From the NCBI GenBank assembly GCA_006937955.1, contig SSNP01000094.1:1813808-1877807 (forward strand): a DNA stretch of 64,000 nt, in the 5' to 3' direction. The stretch is from Pachypanchax playfairii (taxonomy: Eukaryota > Chordata > Actinopteri > Cyprinodontiformes > Aplocheilidae). The notes under the pieces were generated by a model. The model did no database searches. It saw only the letters and a program-made list of their open reading frames with translations, and was not told the DNA's origin. The position numbers and the translations under genes were made by a program. Below are positions 35,895 through 48,920 of the stretch, piece by piece. How positions within the stretch are numbered: the stretch's first letter is position 1; the number at the start of each line of letters is the position of its first letter.

Positions 35895-38800
35895 ATGCGT
35901 CTTGCCCCGCAGTCAAGCGCGCAACCCTTGCGGCTCGTAGTGTTACTCCTACTCATCACGGGGGTCACCGCATCCCTGGTTGTCTCCTCCGGCTGCCCGG
36001 ATAGGTGCGTGTGTGACGACCAGCTGGTGGTTCAGTGCGCCGGGCAGCACCTGACTACCTTCCCGGTCAACTTACCGCTGACCACACGGCAGCTCATCAT
36101 CTCCAACAACCGCATCGTGGAGCTGCCGCCTCTCGCGCTCAACTACCTCTCCGACTTGGTGTACCTGGACTGTAGCAACAACTCTCTAACGGAGATATCA
36201 GAGTCCACCTTTGGGAACCTGCGCAAGCTGGCCTACCTGGACCTATCTTTCAACACCTTGCACCGGATCGAAGACAGGACCTTCGGTCCCTTGGCGAGCC
36301 TGGTGATGCTGAGGATGACCGACAACCTGGGGCTCCACGAGATACACCCGGACGCTTTTGCGGAGAACGAAGCCCTTCAGGTGCTGGATGTGAGCCGGAA
36401 CAACCTGACGGTTCTAAATATCACCTCCCTGATCACGCTGCCAGCCCTGCGCTCCGTGGGGCTCAGCGGCAACCCCTGGAGTTGCCAGTGTGACAACGAA
36501 GACCTTTGCTTGTGGGTCCACCTGGAGAGCTTCAAGTTCCAAGGTGCAGTTGGCTATTTTAATTGACTGTTGTAACTTTGGCAGTGTTAATATAATGAAA
36601 ACATGAATCTTTATTTTTAGTGAAAGGGCTCACAAAGAGTAAATGATATGCTCCAGTTATGGGCTAATTATAACATTCTCTTACATAAAAGACATTCCTT
36701 TTACTGGAGGCTGTTTGCAGTCAATAGTCTCTAATAATTTCTTTGTTTTTATTTGACAGACTTTTTAAACACAAACAAGCTTTTTAATATATGACATATT
36801 CTTAAAGAAACGTGTTCAAGTTGTTCAATAATTTACTACTGTGCCACCACAAATAGGCACGCGCAAACACACACACCTAATTGAAACAAATAAAACCTTT
36901 TTCACATCAGGCTCAAGTTTTGAAAAATAGGATTTAAGTATTAGAGTAGAAATTCTGGTGTTGTTTCTGGTTTATTGTGTGAGATTATTAAATTATATTT
37001 AGAAATTTTATAGTGGCAGCATATGATATAATTGTACTTTTAGGGGCACGAAACCAATGAGCTTGAATGGGAACATTAAAAAATGAATTTTCCTCCTTTT
37101 TCCTGAAATTTCCATAAAAATGGAAATAGTGGGGGAGATTTTCCAGTTTGTTAAATTTTTAACCACTCTCTGAAAATATTGCCTCTACTGCAAAAAGAGT
37201 CTGAGAAAAAGAAGTCAAGCACGTATTTATTTAATTTAATTTATTTATGGTTTAAAAAGAAAAAATGTGAATAAAGGAAAAGCTCAAACCTAAAAACAAA
37301 CACAGTTACTTTAAAAAGACAGTACTAGTCAGTTTAATCTGAAAATACATGACACACATGCAGAAAATGACTATGCTAGGTTCGTTTGGCTGTCTGGTTT
37401 TCTACCGTCTCACAAAACTGCTCTAGAGTGAGTTAAAAACCCAACTCAATAATGTTCAAAATAAGAACGTTTCTTTAATAGTCATTTAAAAAATGAGTAG
37501 GCCTATCCTCTCATTTTGTATTAATGTTGCATTTATCACCTTTTAACATCATGATGCTGCTAAATACACACATTTGCTTTATTGATTGTCAGCAATAGTA
37601 AGCATCTCTAATAGCAACAATTCTATCAATTTGTTGAGTGTTCAATTTTATTAGAAAATCTTCTCAGAAATCACAAGAGCTTAGTCTCAGACTCTGCAGG
37701 CATCAGTTGACACAGAAAACATGTTACAATGAATGACAATACAATTTGAAAAAGACTGCACAAGGAAGACCTGACGGTAGAAAATCTTTTTCTTTCTTTT
37801 ATAAAAATAAAATTGCAGCACAGGTTTAGTTTAAAAAGTTGTTTCTGAAAAATGTTGAGACTTCAAAAAGAATGTTCTTTGAACAGACCAAAGTGAGAAA
37901 ATTTGATCAACATACACAGCAAGATGTCTGGAAAAAACCAAAGCATATCAAACACAGAGACCGACCTCCAGTGAAATACAACCACATTGGTTGATTTTGC
38001 GATCTGTAAAGATGACCCTATATTCCATATGTGACACCTACTGGCAACCCTAACCTTAACGCTTCTGCTTACTAACGTATTAAACAACAAAATATTCTGC
38101 TTTACAGTATGTGCATGCATATATTTACATTTTAAAGCAACCTTATATTATTATACATTACATTAATTATAACGTTACATTATAATGAGCCATATTGCTG
38201 TACAATTTGGGTTTTCTTTGGCTGAACAGAGAGAAACCTTGCACATGTGTATTTGGCAGCTCCTTTGGTAAAGTACGCACATGCGCTGTTGGTAGTTAGT
38301 CTCTGCTGGGCCCCAGAAAACGCTCACACAGGTCGTTTGTCACAAATGAAAACGCTCTCACAGGTCGTTTTTTTTTTTGGAGCTGTCATAAACGACTTTT
38401 ATGGAATTTAATTTGCAGACAGGTAGCAAACACAATAATGTCAGCATGGTGATGGGGGATGATAGTTTGGGTTGGTGTTGGGCACCTTGGAGTTGTTGAG
38501 CCAACCATGAATATTCTTCAGTCAAAAGTGAGCCCATCTGTTTGACAGCTGAAATGTTGCAAAAACTGTCATTAAACAGGTCAATGATTCCAAACACACC
38601 ATTAAATCTACAACAGAATGACAGAGAAAGAACCTGAGAAGAACCAGAAGGGTTCCTTACATTCCGATATGAACATATGCTTACTTTACATCATAATAAA
38701 TTTTAGGTCAAGCTTCAAAGTTTAGAAATTCTGCACCATTTCTTATCTTTCAGTGGGATAAGGTACAGGTGATAGCAGTGGAGTGTGACCAGTGGGACTA

Positions 38801-41800
38801 TCAGATGACAAAGAGGTTGAAAACTAATCCAAGATAAAGAGTAAGGCTTTGGTTTCTTTTCATTAACTTGTCTTTCATTCTGTAGTTTTAGAGAAAAACA
38901 TCAGCACAAAATGGCAAATCATTCCATATTCGGCACAGCTTTTGAGATGCAGTGCTGCTGGTGTTAATAATGAATCATGGCTTCACCATCAAGTATTGAT
39001 CTACCTTTTGTTATTAAGCTGCCAACTTGAAAAATGTGTCTGATGTGTCTTTTGCAGCGTTGAGTTATGATGCTTATGCATTGGTGTAGATGTGTCACTA
39101 TGAGAAAAGGGCAGTTGCTATTTATAGTGTATCTTACTGAGCTAGAAGCTAGTCAGAATTCTAACACCAAAGCCTTTAATACAAATGCCACGCTTACTAA
39201 ACAGCACCCCTTGCACACACACATTATAGTTCTTCCCAGTCTTGATTAAGCTTAGACTGAGTCTAAGGGAAGTTCAGTTAAAGATATCCTATTTATCTGC
39301 CACTCATCACCTTTTGTCTCTTATTTGGACTGTAGCCTCTTCAAGTGACAGCTGCCAAGAGAAGAGCAGCCAAAAACATAAATACACACATACACACCTA
39401 ATCCTTTCATGTTTTTTCAAGCAGATAACAGCACACATGTCAGAAAGCGTTTCTCTTTAACAGATATTTTACCCCATATTTGGAAACATACCCAGTCATG
39501 CATGCTTACATACACTCTGATTAATTAATGGATTTGGCCACACAAGTGTACATAAGCCACACTTTTAGAGCTTGAGATGATTCAATTTAATTAATTTCAT
39601 TTTTATTTATATTGAGCCAGTTCATAACAAAAGTAATTTCAAGGCTCTTTTCAGAAACATCAAGTCTAATGTGTATCAATGTTGCAGTTAAAAAGTTTAT
39701 GAAAAAATGTCAATAAATTGTAAGCAGTAATCAGATAGGCCTACAATAAGTTTTGAAATGACAATTAGTAAAAAAAAAAAAGAGATCCTATCTAAGGAAT
39801 CAGCTGACTAAGTCGAATTATCAATTCAACACGATCCACAATTCTTAAAGAGGTCATTCCATTAAAAATGTTTTTTCGGAGGTTTCTGTTGAATATTTTA
39901 GCTCCACAGGTGTTCTTACCTTCATAGTGGGTGTGAAAACAGGTCAACAACTTCTCTTTCAGTTTTTATGTTTGAAACTACGCAGGTGGCGATAACACTC
40001 AAGTTCTCCCGAGTTCTAACGGCCTGTATCTGTATAGTCACATCTCCTTTGCTCGTTAGTATTCGTCAGCTCCTACAGTTGAAACCACACCTAGCATGCT
40101 GCTGGCTAAAAGCTGTTAGCATAAGATGTAACAAACAGGAAGAGACTACGGGCCTGATTTGTCAATATTTCAAGTAAAGAGTGCAAAATTGCATGGGCCG
40201 CAAAAATTTTGTGCCAAGGGCGTGTTCCTGATTTGAGGGTGATCTACTAAGACTGATTGTGTAATTGTTAACTGGCGCAAATGAGCAGTATGACGGCGCT
40301 ATTCTCTTGCGAGCGCAAGAAAGGGGCAAACGTAAAATGAATTTCTGGCCATTGGGGCTTCAGATATGGAAGAGGCAAAAAATATATTGTTGAGTTGCAA
40401 CAAAGAGGCTCCACTCTATGATGTTGTTGAATGTTGTCCAACACACAGCAATCAACAGTGATCAGAGTGACCTGGTGCGTAAAGATCCCCCCCAGCGCGG
40501 TGCAGACACCTACTTTTCAGGATGCGGTGCGCTCCAAAATGTTTCTCATGCGTATGTGGACCAGATTATATTGATGTTACTCCCGAGCAGTAGGGTTGAG
40601 TGCAGGGGGTAAAGGGGGTCTGCGCCATCACCTTAGGAATAGATCACGAGCTGCTATTATATTCATAAATGTGTAGAATGATATTTACAGGGCACGAATA
40701 ACATAACATATGCACCCAAGAGCAGCAATTTCCATATTCACCATCTCTCAACCTAAATAAGTAAATATAACACTGTTCCTCAGAATGAAACAATCGTGAG
40801 CCTTGATAATTTACCACAATGTTTGCATCACAAGTCTTTGGAAAATTAATGTATCTACCTGCGTAACATTACATTTAAAACCTGTGACACACACTAGACC
40901 ATCTACCCTGGGAGACGCAGCACTAATTGTCACAGTGTGCTGGAATAATCCACATGTCTGTCTGTGTCTTCAGGCAACGATCACTGCACTCGTTTTTGCG
41001 CCGAGTTAAGACATGCTTTTCAAAGGTGGTAAAAATACGTGCAAAATTAGAAGCTGCAAACAGTTTCAGGTTTGATAAATCACACTGCGCCTGGAACGCC
41101 CACTTATTTGCATGTTCTCCTCCCAATATTTTGCGCCTCCTGACAGAAATGCCCATATGCATATACATAATGGGGAAAAGCTCTAAAATGACTTTGCATG
41201 TCTAGCGGCAGGTTTAACAGGTGCCGTTTTGCCTGCGCGCCGTTAGTAAATCACCTGCTGCTTGTTTTTGTGGCCGCTGAGCAATTTGTGCCTGTTTTAG
41301 TAACCACAAACCTGATGAATCAGGCCTAGGTCTGTTGCCATGCGCAGCAGGGCAGGAAACAGTATACCTTGCTCTCATAGGCTAGTTTGTTAGCCAATCT
41401 GATATTCAAATAATGGATATTAATGAGTGGCAGCCCGAAAGCCTGACGAAGCCAGCCAAATTTTTACGAGAGATTGGAAGGTCTGTTAATCAGTGTTTCC
41501 TAATGTTTTTTTGATATAAAATGTTTCATATTACAGGTTAATACTTCAGAAATAACCACAAAGTCATGAAATGTGAACTGATTGAGTGGAAGGTTCAGCT
41601 ACCTGGAGGGGGGCGTGGTATGGAGCATATCCAACACATTTAAAGGGACCACACCAAAACCAGTTACTCTGCAAACCTTGTTCAGACATCTCTGAACAGG
41701 GGTAGAAGAGGAACTAATATGATAATATATATATATATATTATAAATAATTATATATAAAAATTCAGACTTAATCACTGCTGTTCCACTAGATATAGACA

Positions 41801-44800
41801 AAGAAAAGAAAAACAAAGAATTTAAAAGCACAATATTTCTCCTTTAAACATAACTGAGATTGTAATTCTGCTTCACTGCAGACAATAGTGGGAAGGGCAT
41901 TTTTTTTCTTGAAGCATTTTTTTTTTTGTGAAGATTTGATGAAGTTGTCATTACAGAGGGTTAGAGGGATACATGATTTCACAGAAGTCAGAATTTTTAT
42001 TAGTCTGGCTACAGTACTGAAAAAAAGAAACCAAGGCATGTTCCTGTTCTCCTCTATGAGGAACGGGGAATACTCACTTGTGAATTTGTGAAGGTCTCCC
42101 TTGTATTTGAGTAGACTATCTCTCCAAGTTAAATACAATTCTTCCAGTTTATTGGAACATCATTTTCTTTCTAACTTTCTTGATGTTCTTTCTAAAGTAC
42201 ACAAGTCTGAATGATTACCTTCATTTTCAGAGAAGCAACATTGTCTAATGAATAATGCAGTAAAACCTTATCAGTGAAAACATCAATTTGTGAGGCAGTA
42301 AAGTCTTTGCAGCTTTCCTCTCTTATATTACTTTGTGGGATTGAAGAAAATAATAACAGAATAGATTCTTTAAATTTAATTACAGCATTTTATGATAAAC
42401 ATCTGGGGTAATGACATTTTTGGTCTGGGGCAAGTCTGTCAATGTAAACTCAAAGGTTACTAAATAATGATCAGACAAGATGGGATTATGAGGAAATATG
42501 ATAAGCTGCTCACTCTCTATCTATCACCATGTGATATGCAACAAAGCATTTTGTAGCTGGCTGTGTCTGGGCTGTAAGTTCTGTCCCTGAGGCCTTATTT
42601 CTCATCCTGGCCTCACCTGACCAGGCAGAGTGGCTTGCTTGTCTTCTTGGTTTAGGAAACACAGCGAGGTGGAGAGAAAAACAAAGCCTCAGGAAAGGAA
42701 CCAACAGTTTCTCCTCTGTCTCGCCTTCCTGGCTGCATTAGCACTCTCTCAACAGTTACATAAGGGGAGCATCTGAAAATAGAGCAGTGTGTGTATGGCG
42801 GAAGAAAAGAGGGAAAGCCGTTTTCTTTGATGCCAGTCCCTTTGGGCAAAGGGAGAGGGCTGAGGGGGCGAGGCCACAAACGTTTCCTCCCTGGCTGTCA
42901 GGCACATGCATGCACTCACTCAATTGTAAATTGGCAAGGACAAAGATAAAACACAAAAAAAACCTGTAAACTTAAGACTCGGGGGGCCAGATGTGTATCC
43001 ATGTACAGTATGTTGTAAAGGAGCTTACACATACATCTGAAAGCAAGCAGACTCTGCTGACGCTGGAATCTACCAGCATATTGCATGAATTGAGATCAAC
43101 ACCAGCTTCGGAGAGGATCAGAGCTGTCTTTTTCTAAGCTCAGTCAAACAGACCCTCCTCATGTTTTTTAGCTACAATCACACTTACAAAAAGTCTCAAG
43201 TCACAGGAAAGCTTCTTGGAGGATTAGCACTGAGATTTAGATGAAACATGTAACTATTAGAAAACTTGCATTTTTATTATCCTGTAAAATTGAATTGTCA
43301 AGTAGTTTGATAGAAAGCAAGGGGTTTTTGTCACGCTATCAAAAACCTTTTCAGTTTGGCCCACATAAAACTGGACAATGGGTTCCCATCTGCTTTGTTA
43401 TCTAAAACAATACAAAATATCTATGTTGTGTTTTTGGAACCATAGTCAGCGCAATACAATATAGATGTTGGGCTGAAAGTCTCACCCACTCGTGCACACA
43501 ATAACAGTATTTTTATGCATCAGATAACTAATCACAACTAAAAACACATTTTAAAGGTACAATATGTAAGAATTTTACAGTGAAATACTCACACAACAGT
43601 CTAATGTCCCACTGATATTGAAAATAAAGTCACATTGTAACAGATCTCGATCTCAGCCGGTTGGGTGATCGCTAGTTTCTGTCATTTTAAAAACGATGGT
43701 CTGGACCAGAATCATTATTTACACATCCGGACTTCCTGGTTCCATAACGAATCACATGTGAGTCTGCAAGGCTGCCAAGTCTTCAACACAAGCAGCTGTA
43801 ATTCTACAACAACCACCTCATCCTTCGAACTGAACAGCCGCGCTGCACATGATGGGGCGTTCAAACACACTTAGGAAAACTCAACATTGAACAAATAGGC
43901 CTTCAGACATTCCCAAAAATGTAAAAATACAAGAGAAACTAAACGAGGATCAACATCAGAACTGGCAACCTAACAGAAAAATCAGGGAGGGGAGGAGGTG
44001 AGTGGGTGAGAGAAGACAGTTTTCTTTTCTACGCGAACTGTGGGACTCGGATTTGACAACAAGGTCTAATGCTTACATACTGTTCCTTTAAGATCAATGG
44101 ACAAAATTTATAATCAAACAAACATGTCCTGTGTAAAAAAATGAATATATCAAGGGGAAAAGCTACCAAACTAACCTGACATATTTGGAGGAATTTTCTC
44201 CCAGTCTTTTTGTAGAATTGTTATAATTCAGTCTCACTGGAGGATTTTCAAGCAGAAACAACCTCTTTAAGGTCATGTCACAACATCTCAATCTAGCTTA
44301 AGTCCAGACTTTATTCAGAAAATTCTATTTTTTTATATAAGCCTATTTTTTCTTTTTAGAGTTGGATTTACTGGTGTGCTTCAGAATATTGTCCTGCTGC
44401 AGAACCAAAGTGAGCTTGAACCAACTGTTAATAACTGATGGTTGGACATCCAGGTCAAGTCATCTAGGTTCTAAAGTAACAAAGTAGTTTCTGACCATCA
44501 CACTACTACCACTCGGGGCGGCTGTGGCTCAGTGGTTAGAGCCGTCGTCTTCCAATTTGAAGGTTGGTGGATCAATCCCAGCTTCCACCGCCTGTCGAAG
44601 TGTCCTTGGGCAAGACCCCATGTTGCCCCCCAATCTGCGTATCGGGTTGTGTGAGTGTTAGCCCCTACCCTCTCCCCCTGGTTTACATATCGGGTTGTGT
44701 GAATGGGTGAATGCAAAACCTTGTAGTGTGAAAGTGCTTTGAGTGGTCTGAATGACTAGAAAGGCGCTAAACAAATACAGGACATTTACTGTGTCTGGCT

Positions 44801-45640
44801 GTTTTTTTATTGAAGTGCTATATTAGTGTCATACCAGTTGGAACCAAACACCCCATCCAAAACGTTTCCTTTTGTCTCATCAGTCTGCAGAAGTGATTTG
44901 GTTTGGTCAGATGTTTTCAACTTAACTGGAAATCTTCCATGTTGCCATTTTTGCTCAGCTTCTTCCATGTTGTTGATTCTGAGGCTTCTGTACTCTAAAG
45001 TTCTTGTCAATAAAATCAGATAATTTTCTTTCTTTTTAAAAATCTAACTGCAAGGAAAATCAGTTATTTAATTTTACAAAGAAATAATTGGAGGCTGTAT
45101 TTTATTTGTAGTTGTAATTCACTAAATACATTTTATATACAGTATTTAATTTCATGTTAATAAGGAGAAGGGTTGATTATTTAGACAAAAATGGAAAAGC
45201 ACTTTTCTGTAGCATGTTTTTCAGAGTTACCCATCAACCACAAGTTCTGGAGAATCACATCACCCCATGATTAATCCCTATCATTTTTTGTTGGTATGTG
45301 TTGTGTGACAGATGAAGGCCAGACGGTATGTGGCTCACCTGCTGACATGCAAGGACGTCGTCTGGGTGAAGTGGGCATCCAGCTACGGACGTTATGTCAC
45401 CAGACTCTGGGCTCCTGGGACTACCTTTTCTTCATTGTGATTGGCTTTGTCATCTTTGCCGCTGGTACAGTGTCTGCGTGGTTGATGGGCATTGTCATGG
45501 TGCTCTATGAGCGTTACATCAAGAAAAAAGATGACCAGATCAGTTTAGAGAATGAGGAAGAAAGCACTGAGACTAGTCACACATCGAGAGGCAGACAGGA
45601 CCATAAAAACAGACATTTTAAAGCCTCCTACGCTGTTTAA
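35895..45640 (+). CDS. lrrc52: lrrc52, leucine-rich-repeat BK/SLO3 channel auxiliary subunit, 2 coding exons
   Basis: LRRC52 belongs to the gamma-subunit group (LRRC26, 38, 52, 55) that shifts voltage gating of large-conductance K+ channels. In mammals LRRC52 pairs with sperm SLO3. Exons 35895-36543 and 45312-45640 join in phase 1 to 325 aa (human 313). Residues 1 to about 27 form a signal peptide (LRLVVLLLLITGVTA). LRRNT cysteines are at 34, 38, 40 and 48. About six LRRs follow (YLDCSNNSLTEI, YLDLSFNTLHRI), then LRRCT (NPWSCQCDN ... TVCGSP ... LRTLC). The membrane helix spans 254-282 (YLFFIVIGFVIFAAGTVSAW), and the short tail is basic then acidic. The FAAGTVSAWLMG helix matches LRRC52 better than the other LRRC channel subunits. 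The single 8.8 kb intron is filled with repeats. Adjacency to mgst3 supports orthology. Confidence 0.94.
36544..39584 (+). other. lrrc52 intron 1, first third, nothing recognised
   Basis: AT-rich and without exon-like frames. A short tandem duplication at 38316-38370 is listed separately. Confidence 0.4.
38316..38370. repeat. 32-bp tandem duplication
   Basis: GAAAACGCTCACACAGGTCG at 38316 recurs 32 bp later at 38348 with one change (CTCACACAGG to CTCTCACAGG). It is followed by a T-run. Confidence 0.8.
39585..39845 (-). repeat. LINE 3' end-like repeat, copy 1
   Basis: Shares phrases in order with 54715-55105: TTTTATTTAT, AACAAAAGT, ATTTCAAG, AATCAGATAG and ATCAATTCAACAC. The minus strand would end in ATAAATAAAA...GAATTGAA, as LINE tails do. 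Confidence 0.5.
39849..41572. mobile_element. TTAA-flanked MITE family 1, copy B, with a nested element
   Basis: Left end at TTAA 39845-39848 with AGAGGTCATTCCAT. The body matches copy A up to 40148 and resumes at 41329. The far right end (the ACCTCT terminus) is missing after about 41572, so this copy is truncated. Confidence 0.72.
40149..41325. mobile_element. Nested non-autonomous DNA transposon (about 1.18 kb) inside MITE copy B
   Basis: Comparison with MITE copies A and C shows extra sequence here. Its ends are inverted: GGCCTGATTTGTCAA at the left, and GGCCTGATTCATCAG as the reverse complement of the right end. CTA flanks both sides (40146-40148, 41326-41328), which could be a 3-bp target duplication as in PIF/Harbinger, but TIR ends and TSD cannot both be set cleanly. 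No transposase frame was found. Confidence 0.6.
41790..42500 (-). mobile_element. L2-type LINE fragment between endonuclease and RT domains (minus strand)
   Basis: Minus-strand pieces, broken by frameshifts: LSDHYLVTFEFTL near 42460, YLTWRDSLLKYKGDLHKF and SEYSPFLIEENRN near 42060-42130, then CIPLTLCNDNF. These match the linker region of teleost L2 polyproteins. It is a heavily decayed relic in the lrrc52 intron. Confidence 0.7.
42501..43550 (+). other. lrrc52 intron, nothing recognised
   Basis: No exon, repeat family or structured element could be supported here. Confidence 0.4.
43555..44087. mobile_element. TTAA-flanked MITE family 2 (533 bp)
   Basis: TTAA at 43551-43554 and 44088-44091. 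Terminal inverted repeats: AGGTACAATATGTAAGAAT at the left, AGGAACAGTATGTAAGCAT as the reverse complement of the right end (4 mismatches in 19). Non-coding. Confidence 0.78.
44515..44789 (+). repeat. tRNA-derived SINE, type 2, copy b (best preserved)
   Basis: A box TGGCTCAGTGG at 44525-44535 and a B-box-like GGATCAATCC at 44569-44578 (pol III promoter remains). The body contains TGTCCTTGGGCAAGACCCC. The 3' end reads AAGGCGCTAAACAAATACAG. Related copies lie at 24500-24722 and 52514-52690. Confidence 0.72.
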
Positions 45641-47090
45641 AAGATTATATCTTACCCTGTCTGAGAGGGATTCCCACAGTGCCTCCTGTCAACCTCCATA
45701 ACTGTCTGTGAAGTCTGATGTTAAAGTAAAATTCAGTCTGTTTAACAGGCTTAGCTTTCAAAGGTATAATGGAATTGAACAAAATTAAGGAATGTCTTTC
45801 TTTTTTGAATTGGTAGTGGGTTTTTAGAAGAAATAACACCTTTTGTAGTGCCGGGTAACACATGGATAATACATGCAAATGTCTGACCTTATATGTTTTT
45901 CATTTTTTGTGATGTGTACGAATGAGAATTATTGTGTCGGTCAGAAATTCAGTGTGTCATTAAAACTGGTGTTTTTGGAGGAAACTAGTTATTCGTATCC
46001 TTATAAAATCTGCACCATAATCAGTTCAGGACTTTGTTTAAGGAAAAGCTTTGACATGGATTACTTTTCAAAAATATGTTTTTGGTTTTTTTAAGTATTG
46101 CTCACTGTTGCAGCACCTTGTTGTTTTATTCTGTGTAAAACAGTTTTATTTCATACCAGGGCAGCACACGACTGTGGGTCAACCTCTCCAAAGGTGAAAA
46201 GTTGAAGGAGACAGTATAACAAATTAACAGATGGAATCCAACCCTGTAAATACACATGTTCATCCATCTCCTCATCTCCAGGAAGTGCATAAGTGTATTG
46301 TCACTGAGAGGGTTTTCTGTTAAAATGGCTGCTGTTTATTTCAGGAAACATCTTTAAACTGACATAGAAGGCTGCCAGCTGTAGCTTGTCCAGCTCATTA
46401 AGTGCAGCTTTGGTGAGTTCTGTGGACCTCTCAATCCTTGATTGAGTTTGTATGTTTAGGTTTAGGGGAGCCTTTGCATATGAGAGGACACAGATTGCCT
46501 GAAGGTTTCATTCCACACTCTGAAGTGAAGTTTGAGTCTGATGCTCCGTAGTGATTGCCAACATCAGATGGTGATAAGAGCCTTTTTTCTTTCTTTTTTT
46601 TTTTTCTTCTTATGCTACAGATAAGGGCCTTTTTTCTTCTCTCGGTTATGTTGAAGCAGGCCAGGTGTGCCAGCAGAGAGATGAAAGACCTAAGGAGGTG
46701 CACATCAGGCATGCCACTATCAGTATCTATTCAACATCATCAACAAGGAAGCATACAGAGGAGGACATGAGACAGGTGCAGCTGCAGGCCCAAGCAGTGC
46801 AAAATATCATGCAAGAGCTCCTCCAGACTCAGCTGCCATCAGGGCTGTGAGAACTGTGCCTGGATGTTCCAGTTTTGATCAAAATGAGCTGTGTATCATT
46901 ATTTTAGACAGCTCAGAAAAGGTGCTGCTTTTCCTCTGATCCACAGTCAGTCCTTTTACTAGCAGATTGGGGTGATGATTCCTCCAGTGCCTGTGAGCAC
47001 ATTTACATGGATCATTCAGAGTTGTTATTGCCAGAGCAGCAGAATGGACATGGCGGTCTTTCCAGACCCCGAATAAAATGTAGTGGTGTT
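45641..47090 (+). other. Presumed lrrc52 3' UTR
   Basis: No other gene is recognised. A plus-strand AATAAA at 47072-47077 is a plausible poly(A) signal. A T-rich run lies at 46577-46607. Confidence 0.4.
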
Positions 47091-48564
47091 CAAACATTTT
47101 GTTTTATACTTAGCCTGGATGTTCCAACCTGAGGCACGGGGGTACTGCAACCTCTATTCAGAGGTGCCCCTTTGGAGGATTTCTCTCCAGCAGCCAGATG
47201 ATCTTCTGCTCTTGTTTTACTATGGTTCATTACCAGTTGCTTCAGCTGTTGGTGTGCTGTACTGAGTAATTTTAGGTTAGTCTTTTACATTTTGACTATG
47301 GTTTGAAGGTAATATTAACACAGTGAATTGGTTATGTTTATGGACATCTATCCATAAAAACCTCTTTTCTTTGATAAAGAAAAAATGATGTTCATTTAAT
47401 GTGTCAGTCATGATGATTATGTTATTTTATTAGTAATGAAGACATTTAAACTTAATAAGATCATTGTCTGAGTTTGTCTAAGCTTACTTCTCCTCTCTCA
47501 TGACTTTACTTGCTATACCGTTGACCCATACGGTGGCGTATTAACCTGATATGAAATGGAACAGAGTGACTTCTAAAGTTATTGTGGTTGTATAGATGAA
47601 GGTCAACACAACAAGTGTCATGGTCTTCCAAAAGACAAAAGCTCAGATGAAAAATGAGTTTGTAGATACCCAGGTCTACAGAATGGTGATATTTTCACTA
47701 TTTGCTATACCGTCTCCTAGAACAACTCTCATTTGAAGCGGCTGACCCAAATTAGGGCAAGTTGACCTTCTCTCGTAGAAAAAACAGTCACTTGAGAGTC
47801 ATTGTGTTTTATGTACCATCTTCTTTAACAAGTCATGTCCATTTCTTAATAATCAATTTTGTTGTAAAAATTGCTTTTAAATGGTTCCGATATGAGTTGA
47901 AATGTTTGGGAAAGACTGAAGTGGTTTGACTTCTTGTCATTTCAAATGTTAACCTGCTCAGAATTTGTGATAAGCTGACAATATTGTTTTGCATGAGCAA
48001 TAGGACTCTAATAAGGTTTGACAATGATTGCACTTTTCAGAGGTTAACTTCCTTGATGAAGTAAAGTTTTTTGATGAGTAATACTAATACAATGTTTTAG
48101 TTACCATCATTTTTGGACTATAAGCTGCCACTTTTTTCATGTGCTTTGAACACTGCTTTTTAAATAGTGATGCAGTTGATTTATGGATTTTTATGGGCTA
48201 ACAAGCTTCATGGCACCAAAACATTTAGCCTCGTCACATCAGAGCAATTAAATTACTGAACAGGTCACAGTGGACCAGTGAAACTGTTTGAATTTAATCA
48301 AATGCACTCACACTGAGTTCTTCAGTGCAGTCATTTTGTGCTTCATGAACACACAGTCATCATGGAAAACACATGCACATGATTCAGCTTTCAGGTTAAA
48401 GGCGATCAATCTGGCTGTAGAAAAAGGAAACAGAGCTGCTGCACGTCAGCTTGGAATCAATTAATGATCAATGACTTTTCCTAGTAGGCTACAGTATTTT
48501 TTTTTTAACCATCCGCGTTATAGACACTGTTCAGAGAAAAAGCACTTGTGTATGTTGCTGGTAT
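47091..48564. other. Intergenic, nothing recognised
   Basis: No coding or repeat signal that I can support. Confidence 0.4.
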
Positions 48565-48920
48565 GTCAGTCACTCAGTCATTATCTAAAGTATACATGCT
48601 TGTTCCTGGTCAGGGTCACAGGGAACTGGTGTCTATCTCCAGTGGTCATTGGGCGAGCGGCAGGGTCACACCTGGACAGGTCACCAGTCCATCACAGGGT
48701 CATAGAGACAAACAACCAGTCACACACACATTCACACGTAGGGACAATTTAGAGTTGCCAGTTAACCTCATGCATATTTTTGGTCTGTCAGAGGAAGCTG
48801 GAGTCTCCAGAGAAAACCCATGCATGTACAGGGAGAACATGCAAACTCCACGCAGAAAGATCCCAGCTCGGTTTTGAACCTTGGATCTTCTTGCTGCACC
48901 TCCTGCACCACTGTGCAGCC
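48565..48920 (-). repeat. tRNA-derived SINE, type 1, copy c
   Basis: Same family as 8806-9141. The promoter-like head is at the high-coordinate end (minus strand GCTGCACAGTGGTGCAGGAG). The 3' end is at the low-coordinate side (TCAGTCATTATCTAAAG on the plus strand). Confidence 0.7.

Noticed and set aside
44515..44600. tRNA gene
   Set aside because: A and B boxes are degenerate, no cloverleaf could be drawn, and the sequence continues as a SINE with other copies.
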